Positions 16,407 through 23,801 of a stretch of DNA of 25,257 nt are shown here, piece by piece. Under the pieces are notes generated by a model. That model saw only the letters and a program-made list of their open reading frames with translations. It had not been told where the DNA came from and searched no databases. Numbering within the stretch: position 1 is the first letter of the stretch; each line of letters begins with the position of its first letter. This DNA is from a virus: positions 1-25,257 of the IMG/VR virus record IMGVR_UViG_3300042883_001123. One strand, 5' to 3'. The translations under genes and the position numbers were made by a program.

Positions 16407-18494
16407 CTATACTGTGATGTACTTTCCGTATGTCCATGCCCGACGAGCTTCTTCTTCGGCAATTTCAGGAATTCTCTTTGCAAGCACATTTGTGTACAAA
16501 GAAACAATGTTCGACCTGAACGCTCCGGCTCTCTGGTCTTCATCGGAAATGTTCATCGAAGAAAGCATTAGTGATGTTATTTCATCCGTCAAATCCTGGT
16601 TGAGGCTTTTCATTCTCGACATTTGAGATTCAACTTGAGCAATAATGTCTGCTTCTGTATTTGAATTCTTTGCGGACTTCTTACCAACAGGAGAAGAGGC
16701 CTTCAGGGATTCTTTAACAATTGCAGTCACAACAGGCTTGATGTCTTCATCAAACTGCCTGTCCCATGTCTCCGTCGAGAGAACTGAAGGGATATCAAGA
16801 GTTCCAGCAAACAAAGCCTTCTTGGCCTTTGCTCCACTCGACTTCTCTAGAACAACCCTTTGCTGTCTTTCAAGAACTCTTTCCATGCTTCTGACGAGAA
16901 TTTCTTCCCATCTTTCCATCTCTAATTTCTGAGAACTGTTTTCAGCCTCAAGAGACTTTGTCTCAAACTCGGAAGATTCAGCGCTTGTTGCACCCATAGG
17001 TAAAGGCTCTGCGCCAGTCATCATGCCGGGAGGCATTCCAGGAATCGGAGACTGAGCCAACTCGCCACCCGGAGGTGCGGTTGAGCCGACTTCTGCAAGT
17101 GCTCCTGCCATTGTGTTTGGGTCCACAGGCGGTTCCCCGGGTGCTGGAGGCATGCCTGGCATTGCAGGGGCACCTGGTGGCATGCCTGGTACTCCTGGCT
17201 GTCCTGGGGCTCCAGGGACCTGAACCTGAGATGGGTCTGGCATCTTCTTCTTTGTGTTGGAGATTGGAATCAGGTTTGGGTTAGCCAGCAACGAGTCAGC
17301 CAAATCACTTTCGGTCTCTTTACGACCTGAGCCAATTCGGTATTCGTTGTTGCTGATTAGACCTGCATTAAACTCATCCATCAAGTAGCGATGACGCTCC
17401 TGTTCGTAGAGCATCAAAATGGGCACTTGGTCCACGTTGAAGTCAACGTAGTTGTCTACATCGAGTTCGTCTAAGGCGCGAGACAAAATTTCCAAGTGAG
17501 GAAGCATTGTCTCCATCCAGAAAACGCGGATTTCTTCAGAAGCGTTGCTGAATGTTCTTCCTGCAGCGTTTCCGATTACGGATTCAGGAACACCAAACGA
17601 AGCAAGAATTTCTTCTTTTGTAAGTTGGCGCATTTGGATGTAAGCAGCATCTCTTGGGTTTGCTGATGTGTCGATGTAGTCAACTCCATCGTCTGATGCA
17701 ATAACGGAGGTATATCCAACACGAGACAAGTTTCCACGGAATCTGCTTCTTAGCTCTTCTTTGTCATCATCATCTATTTCTCCCTTGAGAACAAGAAGAC
17801 CACCAGGTCTGCCGTCATTGAGAAGATAGTTTCTGTTGTAAAGCTTTGCTAGGTTTTCTATTTCAATCGCCACTCCGCATGCTTCAAGAGGAGTTAGTGA
17901 GAGATACGGGTCAATTGGGTGAGGTCTTCTTACCCAGCAAACATCTTCTGGTTTTAGGAATATCTTATCCCCGGCAGGCATTTGGACTTCATAGCCAGAA
18001 ACAAACTTTTTAGGGTCAGGGATTGGGGATGTTGACTGTGGCGGCAGAAGGTTGAGACCGATAATGCTTCCATCACGTCCTCTTACTTTTTCAATAAAGG
18101 CACCTCTAGTGCCGAGAAGAAGCTGAGCAGAAAGCCTATATCTAAAGATGTAGGAGTTCTCACCGATGTTTGACTTGCTGTTCAAGATGTTAAGCAATGG
18201 CATCTTTTTGGCTTCTTTTATGGAAATAATTTCACCGTGCGGCGAGTTGTCTTTCCTAAGAATGATTGGGAGCCTGGCTTGGTTGCCGGCAATAGCATCA
18301 ATACACCTAGAAACCCAGGTAACTTTCTGCATTCCTTCTCGATATGCGCGCTCAATATCCCATGAGTCTCTGTACGGCTTGCCTGCATATCCAGGGTTTT
18401 GGGCTACTGGCGCACCAGGTCCAATGTCTTTTTGTGCTTGGTTGTTTAGCGATTTGTTTGTGGAGGGATTCCATGCCATATTTTTTTTACTCAC
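16407..18494 (-). CDS. Phage portal protein, HK97 type, with long C-terminal extension
   Basis: 695 residues from a GTG at 18494; an ATG at 18479 (residue 6) is an alternative, and neither has a strong ribosome-binding site. The portal forms the dodecameric DNA channel at the capsid vertex. Family hallmarks include the early helix YREGMQKVTWVSRCIDAIAG (51-70), the hinge LLLGTRGAFIEK, the membrane-like stretch LLPPQSTSPIPD, VCWVRRPHPIDPY.SLTPLEA (185-205), NDGRPGGLLV (226-235), and the wing/stem region TKEEILASFGVPESVIGN (292-309). After about residue 418 comes a collagen-like Pro/Gly/Met-rich linker (to about 503), then a charged helical C-terminal domain of about 190 residues. That domain includes LEKSSG (K551), a string resembling the P2 site variant. 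Typical HK97-type portals are 400-500 residues, so the extension is substantial. Confidence 0.93.
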   Translation of the reverse strand: MSKKNMAWNPSTNKSLNNQAQKDIGPGAPVAQNPGYAGKPYRDSWDIERAYREGMQKVTWVSRCIDAIAGNQARLPIILRKDNSPHGEIISIKEAKKMPLLNILNSKSNIGENSYIFRYRLSAQLLLGTRGAFIEKVRGRDGSIIGLNLLPPQSTSPIPDPKKFVSGYEVQMPAGDKIFLKPEDVCWVRRPHPIDPYLSLTPLEACGVAIEIENLAKLYNRNYLLNDGRPGGLLVLKGEIDDDDKEELRSRFRGNLSRVGYTSVIASDDGVDYIDTSANPRDAAYIQMRQLTKEEILASFGVPESVIGNAAGRTFSNASEEIRVFWMETMLPHLEILSRALDELDVDNYVDFNVDQVPILMLYEQERHRYLMDEFNAGLISNNEYRIGSGRKETESDLADSLLANPNLIPISNTKKKMPDPSQVQVPGAPGQPGVPGMPPGAPAMPGMPPAPGEPPVDPNTMAGALAEVGSTAPPGGELAQSPIPGMPPGMMTGAEPLPMGATSAESSEFETKSLEAENSSQKLEMERWEEILVRSMERVLERQQRVVLEKSSGAKAKKALFAGTLDIPSVLSTETWDRQFDEDIKPVVTAIVKESLKASSPVGKKSAKNSNTEADIIAQVESQMSRMKSLNQDLTDEITSLMLSSMNISDEDQRAGAFRSNIVSLYTNVLAKRIPEIAEEEARRAWTYGKYITV

Positions 18495-18724
18495 GACCTA
18501 ACAGAAAACCAAACAGGCCACACGAAACCCCTCCGACCAGTAAACCGGAAGGGAGGTATATAAGTGCCGCACCAATACTAGATAGTATTATAAATGAAAC
18601 CATGAAAAAATAAGCGAACAATGACCTGTTTAACTTGCTTTTAAATCGTAACCAGAAAATTTTCATATGCTGCCAGACTAGCGCATTGGAGTATCATCAG
18701 GCCTAACAAAGCTGGAGATTATAA
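18495..18724. promoter_or_regulatory. Divergent control region between portal and terminase operons
   Basis: This 230-base non-coding stretch separates oppositely transcribed genes. On the minus strand a perfect TATAAT lies at 18592-18587; no good -35 is visible. A perfect inverted repeat, AATACTA-GA-TAGTATT (18574-18589), overlaps the end of that -10 box and the expected start point, as an operator would. The portal leader then contains a hairpin (18528-18553; 8-bp stem with one G-U pair on the minus-strand transcript and a 10-base loop). Rightward, GGAG lies 8 bases before the terminase ATG; no convincing plus-strand promoter was found. Confidence 0.5.
18574..18589. promoter_or_regulatory. 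Palindromic operator-like site overlapping the leftward -10 box
   Basis: Perfect 7-bp arms (AATACTA/TAGTATT) around a GA centre. It overlaps three bases of the minus-strand TATAAT and covers the predicted start site, the position where a dimeric repressor would block initiation. No repressor gene is in the window. Confidence 0.4.
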
Positions 18725-20041
18725 ATGTCAGAACCACAAACTAACTGGGAAAACGTTCTTGAGTATCTCCAGCCAAAGATGTCTGACTATTGCCCAGAAG
18801 AGCCTTCCCTGCCCCAGAAGGTGTTCCTGAGAACCAATGGACTAGAGGCGCTTTTTGGTGGGGCGGCAGGTGGAGGCAAGTCTTCAGCCCTCCTAATGTC
18901 TGCCATGCAATTTGTTGACATACCAGCCTATTCAGCCATTCTCTTCCGCCGTACGTTTGCCGACTTATCTCTCCCTGGAGCCTTGATGGACCGTTTTAAG
19001 TCATGGATGTCCAACTATGACGATGTCCATTGGAACAACAATAGTTTCGTTGCCACGTTCCCATCAGGGGCGAGAATCTCCTTTGGTTACCTAAATAATC
19101 AGTCTGACTACCTTCGCTACAAGGGTTCGGAATTCCAGTTTATTGGGATGGACGAAGTCACCGAAATTCGTGAATCTGACTATAGGTATATGTTCTCCCG
19201 TCTGCGTCGTCCTGCGACTGGACCGCTTTCTGAGGTGCCACTTCGCATGAGATGTGCCTCCAACCCCGCCCCCAACTGGGTCAGGCAAAGATTTATCGTG
19301 GAAGGAATCTCGGAGGGAAGAATCTTCGTTCCTTCGAAGCTGACCGACAACCCCGGAATCGACGTAGATTCATACCGTCAAGCCCTGCAGGCCCTCGACC
19401 CCATTGAGCGCAGGCGTCTTGAAGAGGGAGACTGGTGGAGCACCACTCTGGGAAGCCTATTTGAGCGGGAATCTGTTGTTATTATCGACCAATCCGAGGT
19501 CCCAACTATCTCAAATACAGCAAAAGTAGTCCGTTTTTGGGACCTTGCAGCCACCGAGCCAAGCGCCAACAACCCTGACCCCGACTATACGGTAGGCACA
19601 TTGATGATGTTTGACGAAGGAATTGCCTACGTTATGGACGTAAAACGGGCAAGGGTCAAGGGTGAAAAGGTTGAGCAATTGATTGCCCAAACAGCCTACG
19701 AAGACGGCCTAAATACCCCAATCCTGATGGAAATGGAGCCTGGCTCTTCAGGAAAGGCTCTAGTGGACCAGTACGCCAGATACGTACTTCCTGGCTACAG
19801 TTTTGCTGGGGTGAGGGCAACGGGGGACAAGGTGACAAGAGCCCGCCCATTCGCTGCCGCCATGGCCAATGGCAATGTCAGGGTTGTCAGAGGACCATGG
19901 CTAACTCACTGGCTTGACGAGTTCTCGTCTTTCCCTGAGGCTTGCGACCATGACGACCAAGTCGACTCCGCCGTAGGAGCTTTTACACATTTGGCAGGTT
20001 TGGGGTTGCAACAGAGAAGAAGAATTGCTATCGTCATCTAG
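18725..20041 (+). CDS. terL: Terminase large subunit (packaging ATPase/nuclease)
   Basis: 438 residues; ATG at 18725 with GGAG 8 bases upstream. It cuts concatemeric phage DNA and powers its translocation through the portal. The ATPase domain has a Walker A LFGGAAGGGKSS (45-54, K52), the RRTFADLSLPGA segment that follows it, and Walker B FQFIGMDE (D143, E144). A coupling motif-like stretch CASNPAPNW is at 178-185. The RNase H-like nuclease domain shows FWDLAATEPS (D273), an acidic residue in ILMEMEPGS (E336/E338) and the terminal DHDDQVDSAVGAF (D411, D414). The length matches the family. It is divergent from the portal rather than upstream of it in the same operon, and no small terminase gene is seen next to it. 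Confidence 0.96.
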   Translation: MSEPQTNWENVLEYLQPKMSDYCPEEPSLPQKVFLRTNGLEALFGGAAGGGKSSALLMSAMQFVDIPAYSAILFRRTFADLSLPGALMDRFKSWMSNYDDVHWNNNSFVATFPSGARISFGYLNNQSDYLRYKGSEFQFIGMDEVTEIRESDYRYMFSRLRRPATGPLSEVPLRMRCASNPAPNWVRQRFIVEGISEGRIFVPSKLTDNPGIDVDSYRQALQALDPIERRRLEEGDWWSTTLGSLFERESVVIIDQSEVPTISNTAKVVRFWDLAATEPSANNPDPDYTVGTLMMFDEGIAYVMDVKRARVKGEKVEQLIAQTAYEDGLNTPILMEMEPGSSGKALVDQYARYVLPGYSFAGVRATGDKVTRARPFAAAMANGNVRVVRGPWLTHWLDEFSSFPEACDHDDQVDSAVGAFTHLAGLGLQQRRRIAIVI

Positions 20042-20079
20042 TAACGGGAAACCAATTACTAGATAGGACGGTATTAGAA

Positions 20080-20577
20080 ATGTCTTTAGAAAAAATTGCA
20101 GAACTTAGAGTTTTGATTTTTAGTCTTGAAGAAGAAATAATGAAAACCATCGACGATGGGGCAACGCTTGAAGAGGCTGGAAACATGCTTCTTCAACTAA
20201 ACCTCACCAAGCGTGACATGGGCACTGCGTATGACGCTGTTGCTCATCGCTTTGGACAAATGATGGACATGGAGTCGGTTGTTCCTCTTTCGGGAAACGC
20301 CGTAATCGAAAAGAAATCTTCGTATGAACGCAAGGCGTGGCAACACAAAGAAATAGCCCGAGCCGTTATTAGCAGGTTGGGCCAAATGTCGGTTGACATG
20401 GACACTGGCGAAGTTGTAAAGTCCCCAGAGGATATTGCAATGGAGTTAATGACTTACTGCGCTCCTTCTTACTGGAGAATCAAAGAACTAAACGGCATCG
20501 GCATTAACCCAGATATGTACTGCGAAACAGGTCAACTAAAAACAAGCATTATCGTCAGAAAGGGCGACTCAGAATGA
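20080..20577 (+). CDS. Unknown protein, first gene of recombination cassette
   Basis: 165 residues from an ATG at 20080 with AGGACGG 8 bases upstream; its stop overlaps the next start (ATGA at 20574). An N-terminal helical, Glu-rich half (1-70) is followed by a stretch ERKAWQHKEIARAVISRLGQ and then DMDTGEVV, YWRIKELNGIGINPDMYCE. This C-terminal layout resembles small proteins that commonly sit beside Cas4-like nucleases and Rad52/RecT genes in phages of Actinobacteria; their function is unknown to me. Translational coupling to the Rad52-like gene argues for a role in DNA recombination or replication. No catalytic motif is visible. Confidence 0.85.
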   Translation: MSLEKIAELRVLIFSLEEEIMKTIDDGATLEEAGNMLLQLNLTKRDMGTAYDAVAHRFGQMMDMESVVPLSGNAVIEKKSSYERKAWQHKEIARAVISRLGQMSVDMDTGEVVKSPEDIAMELMTYCAPSYWRIKELNGIGINPDMYCETGQLKTSIIVRKGDSE

Positions 20578-21230
20578 ACACCAACATAACCCAGCTACTA
20601 GCAGAACCATTCCCACGGGAAATGGAAAAAATCCTCAAGAAGGGTGGAGCTTCTCTTACTTACATTCCAGTGAGCGAAGTTATTACGCGCCTCAACAAGG
20701 TTCTTGGAATTGACTCATGGTCGTTCAACATCCTCTCTTGCGACAGAGACTCCCTTGACCCTGAGTACATCGTTGCTCATGTTCGTTTAATATGGCACAC
20801 AGACGCAACCCGTCCTGAAAGCACTGTCGTTCGTGATGGGTTTGGTGGGCAAAAAATCAAGCGCACCAAAACCGGAGACATTGTTGACCTTGGAGACGAG
20901 ATGAAGGGTGCCGTATCTGATGCACTTAAAAAAGCCGCTCAGACTCTTGGCGTAGGTCTTTACCTTGCCCGCAGTGAAGAGGCGATGGATATTGAAGAAG
21001 CAATGAGCATTTCTCCAGCAGAGCAAGGACGACTTGACAAGTGGGAACAGTTTGCAGGACTTGCAAAGGCTCTTAACGCTGGTCAAAAAACAGAACTTAA
21101 TGATTTCTGGGAAAAGCATGCTGGTGGTCGTCCAAAGCCAACTAAGTCAAACGCAACCGACCAAGACTTAGATGACCTGATTGCGGAAATTGTCCGCATC
21201 CAGTTCGGTGGCACTCTTGTCTCAGAATGA
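20574..21230 (+). CDS. Rad52/Rad22-like single-strand annealing protein
   Basis: 218 residues; ATG at 20574 overlaps the preceding stop by four bases. The Rad52-type core runs from about 10 to 135: FPREMEKILKKGGASLTYIP, VITRLNKVLGIDSWSFNI, a strand block with VRLIWHTDATRPESTVVRDGFG, and the hallmark helix LGDEMKGAVSDALKKAAQTLGVGLYL (107-132, given here as a position with K111, D116, K119-K120). Proteins of this family form rings that bind and anneal complementary single strands. The C-terminal 80 residues are charged and probably linker or partner-binding. The neighbouring nuclease would make the single-stranded substrate, a standard phage recombination pairing. Confidence 0.88.
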   Translation: MNTNITQLLAEPFPREMEKILKKGGASLTYIPVSEVITRLNKVLGIDSWSFNILSCDRDSLDPEYIVAHVRLIWHTDATRPESTVVRDGFGGQKIKRTKTGDIVDLGDEMKGAVSDALKKAAQTLGVGLYLARSEEAMDIEEAMSISPAEQGRLDKWEQFAGLAKALNAGQKTELNDFWEKHAGGRPKPTKSNATDQDLDDLIAEIVRIQFGGTLVSE

Positions 21231-22002
21231 GTTAACGCCACCCCCTCACCTTTCTGCTTCTTCTATTGGGACATTTCATCAGTGCCCACTGAAGTTTAGG
21301 TATAACAAGATTGACCAAATACCCGACGTTTCTGGAGAAGCGGCAATCATGGGCAACTTTGTCCACGATGTTCTAGAGGAGCTTTACAAACTTCCGGCAA
21401 TAGACAGAACTCTTGCTAATGCTAAGTTTCTTGCAAAGCAAGTATGGGATGAAGTCTGGGTTGACAAAGCAACTGCTTCTGTTAAAAATGAAAAAGAAGT
21501 TCGTCAATTCAGGTGGCGCTCATGGTTCTGTATTGAGAATCTATGGACTCTCGAAAACCCACAAGAACTAGAACCGGGCGGTCTTGAGTTTGAGGTTGTA
21601 GGAAACATTGAGGGCGTTGTAATCAAGGGCTTTATTGACCGATATTCAACACTTGGTGATGGAGAGTCGCTTATTGTAAGCGATTATAAAACTGGCAAAA
21701 CACCACGCCCCCAGTATCAAGCAGACAAGTTCTTTCAGCTTTACATCTATGCCTACATGTTGGAAAAGATGGGTAAGGGAACCGCCAAGGAACTTGAGCT
21801 TCTCTATCTAAAAGATGGCGTAAGACTAAAGAAACACGTAACCAGTCGTGAGTCAAAGAACATGATTGAACATGTTATTGAAACAAAACAACAAGTAGAT
21901 GAGTGCTGTCGCACAGGAGAATTTGAGGCAAGAAAATCGATACTCTGCAACTGGTGCAGTTATCAAGAAATTTGCCCCATGTTTGGTGGAAAAAATGATT
22001 GA
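21217..22002 (+). CDS. RecB/Cas4-like PD-(D/E)XK nuclease with Fe-S cysteines
   Basis: 261 residues from a TTG at 21217 with GGTGG 5 bases upstream; GTG at 21208 and TTG at 21181 are alternatives. All overlap the Rad52-like gene. Family signs in order: LSASSIGTFHQCPLKFRY (first cysteine), GNFVHDVLEEL (active-site His), IKGFIDRY then LIVSDYKTGK (catalytic D...D-x-K), FFQLYIYAYML (QxxxY helix), and a terminal C-x2-C-x5-C in ILCNWCSYQEICP. Four cysteines fit the 4Fe-4S clasp of AddB/Cas4-type nucleases. The expected activity is DNA end resection or exonuclease action, feeding single strands to the annealing protein next to it. There is no cas1 or cas2, so it is not CRISPR machinery. Confidence 0.9.
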   Translation: MSQNELTPPPHLSASSIGTFHQCPLKFRYNKIDQIPDVSGEAAIMGNFVHDVLEELYKLPAIDRTLANAKFLAKQVWDEVWVDKATASVKNEKEVRQFRWRSWFCIENLWTLENPQELEPGGLEFEVVGNIEGVVIKGFIDRYSTLGDGESLIVSDYKTGKTPRPQYQADKFFQLYIYAYMLEKMGKGTAKELELLYLKDGVRLKKHVTSRESKNMIEHVIETKQQVDECCRTGEFEARKSILCNWCSYQEICPMFGGKND

Positions 22003-22513
22003 TGAAGTTACTTTTGCTCAGATGGTTGCAGAGGAGGTCAAAAATAAACTGTCCCCCATACAAAGAGACATGCTTACAGACCCTGCGAACTGGAGTAGAT
22101 GGAAGGACCACCTACAGGCCCTTGTAGACAACCTTGATGACCAGATAGGCGACATCGAGTTTGACAACCAATCGGACATTGAGAGATTTGAGTCAATGGG
22201 TCGTGATGGGAAAATCCTTGCTCAGGAAGCGTCTAAAGCGTACGACGCAAGGAAGAAGAAGATTATTCGCTTCAGGTTTCATGTAAACAATCGTTTAGAC
22301 GAAGTGTCTGCAATGATTGATACTGGAGAAACTCCAGAATCAAACGGTTGGCAGGAGATGGAAACATTTAAGAAAGCGATTATTAAACATCGTGCTCTTT
22401 TGCGTGAGTTTGACCTAGAAGAGACATCAATAGACAGGGCCTTGTGGGCTGTTCTCAATAACGAGTGGTTGTTTGATTCGATTGACGAGTCAAGCCTTTT
22501 CCCAGCAGAGTGA
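21995..22513 (+). CDS. Unknown helical protein in recombination cassette
   Basis: 172 residues from an ATG at 21995, preceded by GGTGGA and overlapping the nuclease stop by eight bases; the frame is open further upstream, but that start would lie deep in the nuclease gene. The protein is charged and largely alpha-helical (SRWKDHLQALVDNLDDQIGD, AYDARKKKIIRFRFHVNNRLDEV) with no cysteine, signal peptide or membrane segment. I do not recognise the family. Its position between two nuclease genes, with overlaps on both sides, suggests a role in DNA metabolism. Confidence 0.85.
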   Translation: MIDEVTFAQMVAEEVKNKLSPIQRDMLTDPANWSRWKDHLQALVDNLDDQIGDIEFDNQSDIERFESMGRDGKILAQEASKAYDARKKKIIRFRFHVNNRLDEVSAMIDTGETPESNGWQEMETFKKAIIKHRALLREFDLEETSIDRALWAVLNNEWLFDSIDESSLFPAE

Positions 22514-22884
22514 ATCGCAAGCCCTTAAAGCGGTCGGACAAGCCGCTAAAAAGAACACCCCTCAAGAAATCTTCAAAGAAGATAAATAATCGTTCTAAGA
22601 AGACTGAAGAAAAATACAAACTTCGCAGACCGTTGGTTGAAAAGCTTTTAGGGGAACGCCCGTGGTGTGAGGCTTGTCCTGTCTTTGCCCAGCATGATGA
22701 ACTTGCTGTCTATCAGCAAAGACCATCATCGGATGTTCACGAACTGGTAAGACGCTCGCAGGGTGGCTCCATCCTTGATGAATCAAACCTGATGTGTGTT
22801 TGTCGTCCGTGCCATACCCGCATAGGTAATTATCCCCAGCTTGCTTTTGACCTTGGACTATCCAAGCATTCGTACGACGAATAG
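22510..22884 (+). CDS. HNH endonuclease
   Basis: 124 residues from a GTG at 22510 that overlaps the preceding stop (GTGA). A very basic N-terminus (1-45, alternating Lys/Arg/Ser, probably DNA binding) precedes the HNH fold: WCEAC (zinc knuckle), SDVHELVRRSQGGS (the His that activates water), ESNLMCVC (Asn) and RPCHTRIGNYP (last His, with the second Cys pair CVCRPC). It is free-standing and not inserted in another gene, so it more likely serves packaging, recombination or host DNA attack than homing. It is the last rightward gene, ending 3 bases from the convergent ferredoxin gene. Confidence 0.9.
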   Translation: MNRKPLKRSDKPLKRTPLKKSSKKINNRSKKTEEKYKLRRPLVEKLLGERPWCEACPVFAQHDELAVYQQRPSSDVHELVRRSQGGSILDESNLMCVCRPCHTRIGNYPQLAFDLGLSKHSYDE

Positions 22885-22887
22885 ACT

Positions 22888-23133
22888 CTATGGCTCTATA
22901 AAGATGCACTCGCCAGGGCATTCTTCTGCTGACTCAATTACGTCATCAAGTCTGTCGTCCGCAAAAGATGCTAAACCGGCTGCGCCTTCTGGGTTTCCCA
23001 CAGATGAGGCAAATATCTTGTCGCCTTCTTTTACGTACGCTAAGCCATCGTCCATCATCGTAAATACATCTGGAGCTATTTCTGCGCACAGGCCATCCCC
23101 GGTACATAGGTCTTGGTCAATCCATACTCTCAT
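22888..23133 (-). CDS. Ferredoxin, single 3Fe-4S (or 4Fe-4S) cluster type
   Basis: 81 residues; ATG at 23133 overlaps the upstream stop (ATGA), with a strong GGAGG about 7 bases before it. The start MRVWIDQDLCTGDGLCAEIAP and the end EECPGECIFIEP give C10-x5-C16...C72-P, the pattern of actinobacterial P450-type 3Fe-4S ferredoxins (family start MRVxVDxDxC). C76 is a fourth cysteine. A loop of about 25 residues before C72 (IFASSVGNPEGAAGLASFAD) is longer than in small family members. It carries one electron to a reductase partner or monooxygenase. No such partner is in the window, so a host enzyme is the likely recipient. It is an unusual gene for a phage and is coupled to an unknown protein. 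Confidence 0.88.
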   Translation of the reverse strand: MRVWIDQDLCTGDGLCAEIAPDVFTMMDDGLAYVKEGDKIFASSVGNPEGAAGLASFADDRLDDVIESAEECPGECIFIEP

Positions 23134-23792
23134 TTTTCTACCTCCGGCTCCAATTTTACTACAGAGCCAATACGTGGTTGTATTCGGTCGTTGTCACTAG
23201 GGTATATGTCTCGTAGTTTTTCTCCGTCCGCTGTAGTAATTGCACCACCATGAAGGACCATGCCAGGACTGAATCCGTAACATGCATTTACAACATCGCA
23301 GACGCCAAACATCATGACCGAAAGTCTCCTACGACGCCATTTTTCGGCTGTGGTTATCTGTTGAATCATTGGGTCTCCAGCACGCCAATTAATCATGGCT
23401 GCCCATGTGGACATGTACCCCTTTTCGAGAACACGAGAGGCTTCTGAGCCTTCCACTACGGTGCCCCAAGGATATCTACCATCTGCAAATCCAAGAAGTA
23501 TTAAATGAGGAGGCTGAATATGTCGACCATCAAGAAGAACAAACCAAAGTTTAGTTACTTCGTCTTCTGTTCCGAAAACTTCTTCGCGGTAATACTTAAC
23601 CACCAAACGGCCTTCTGCGTCGACTTCACCCCAGCCCCACTCAGTCAGGTCTTCGGTGGGAAGTTCTTCACTATTTGTATACCACCTTTTAGGGGGCGGA
23701 CGCATGCCAGCAGAAAGCCAACGAATATCAAAGAAATTATCGCTTAATTTGTTTCCAGTATCAAGCGCAAATGTTGAGGGTAGTTTTGCCAT
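23130..23792 (-). CDS. Unknown protein, translationally coupled to ferredoxin
   Basis: 220 residues from an ATG at 23792, nine bases after the previous stop, with no strong ribosome-binding site, so expression may depend on coupling. It is aromatic-rich, with many Trp and Tyr (RWYTNSEELP, WGWGEVDAEGRLVVKYYRE, WFVLLDGRHIQPPHLILLGF, YMSTWAAMINWRAGDP). There is no membrane segment or signal peptide. Two cysteines are isolated, so no second metal site is evident. Its position between virion-type genes and the ferredoxin could mean either a structural protein or a partner of the ferredoxin. I do not recognise it. Confidence 0.85.
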   Translation of the reverse strand: MAKLPSTFALDTGNKLSDNFFDIRWLSAGMRPPPKRWYTNSEELPTEDLTEWGWGEVDAEGRLVVKYYREEVFGTEDEVTKLWFVLLDGRHIQPPHLILLGFADGRYPWGTVVEGSEASRVLEKGYMSTWAAMINWRAGDPMIQQITTAEKWRRRRLSVMMFGVCDVVNACYGFSPGMVLHGGAITTADGEKLRDIYPSDNDRIQPRIGSVVKLEPEVEK

Positions 23793-23801
23793 ACGGCAAG
23801 A

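Noticed and set aside
17100-17240. Collagen-like gene or tail fibre
   Set aside because: The Pro/Gly/Met-rich stretch is in frame within the portal and acts as a linker between its core and C-terminal helices.
21899-21994. Longer N-terminus for the 172-residue gene
   Set aside because: It would overlap the nuclease gene by about 100 bases across its Fe-S cysteine codons; the ATG at 21995 has a ribosome-binding site and an ordinary short overlap.
21217-22002. Cas4 of a CRISPR adaptation module
   Set aside because: There are no cas1 or cas2 genes and no regularly spaced direct repeats in the window; the neighbours are recombination genes.
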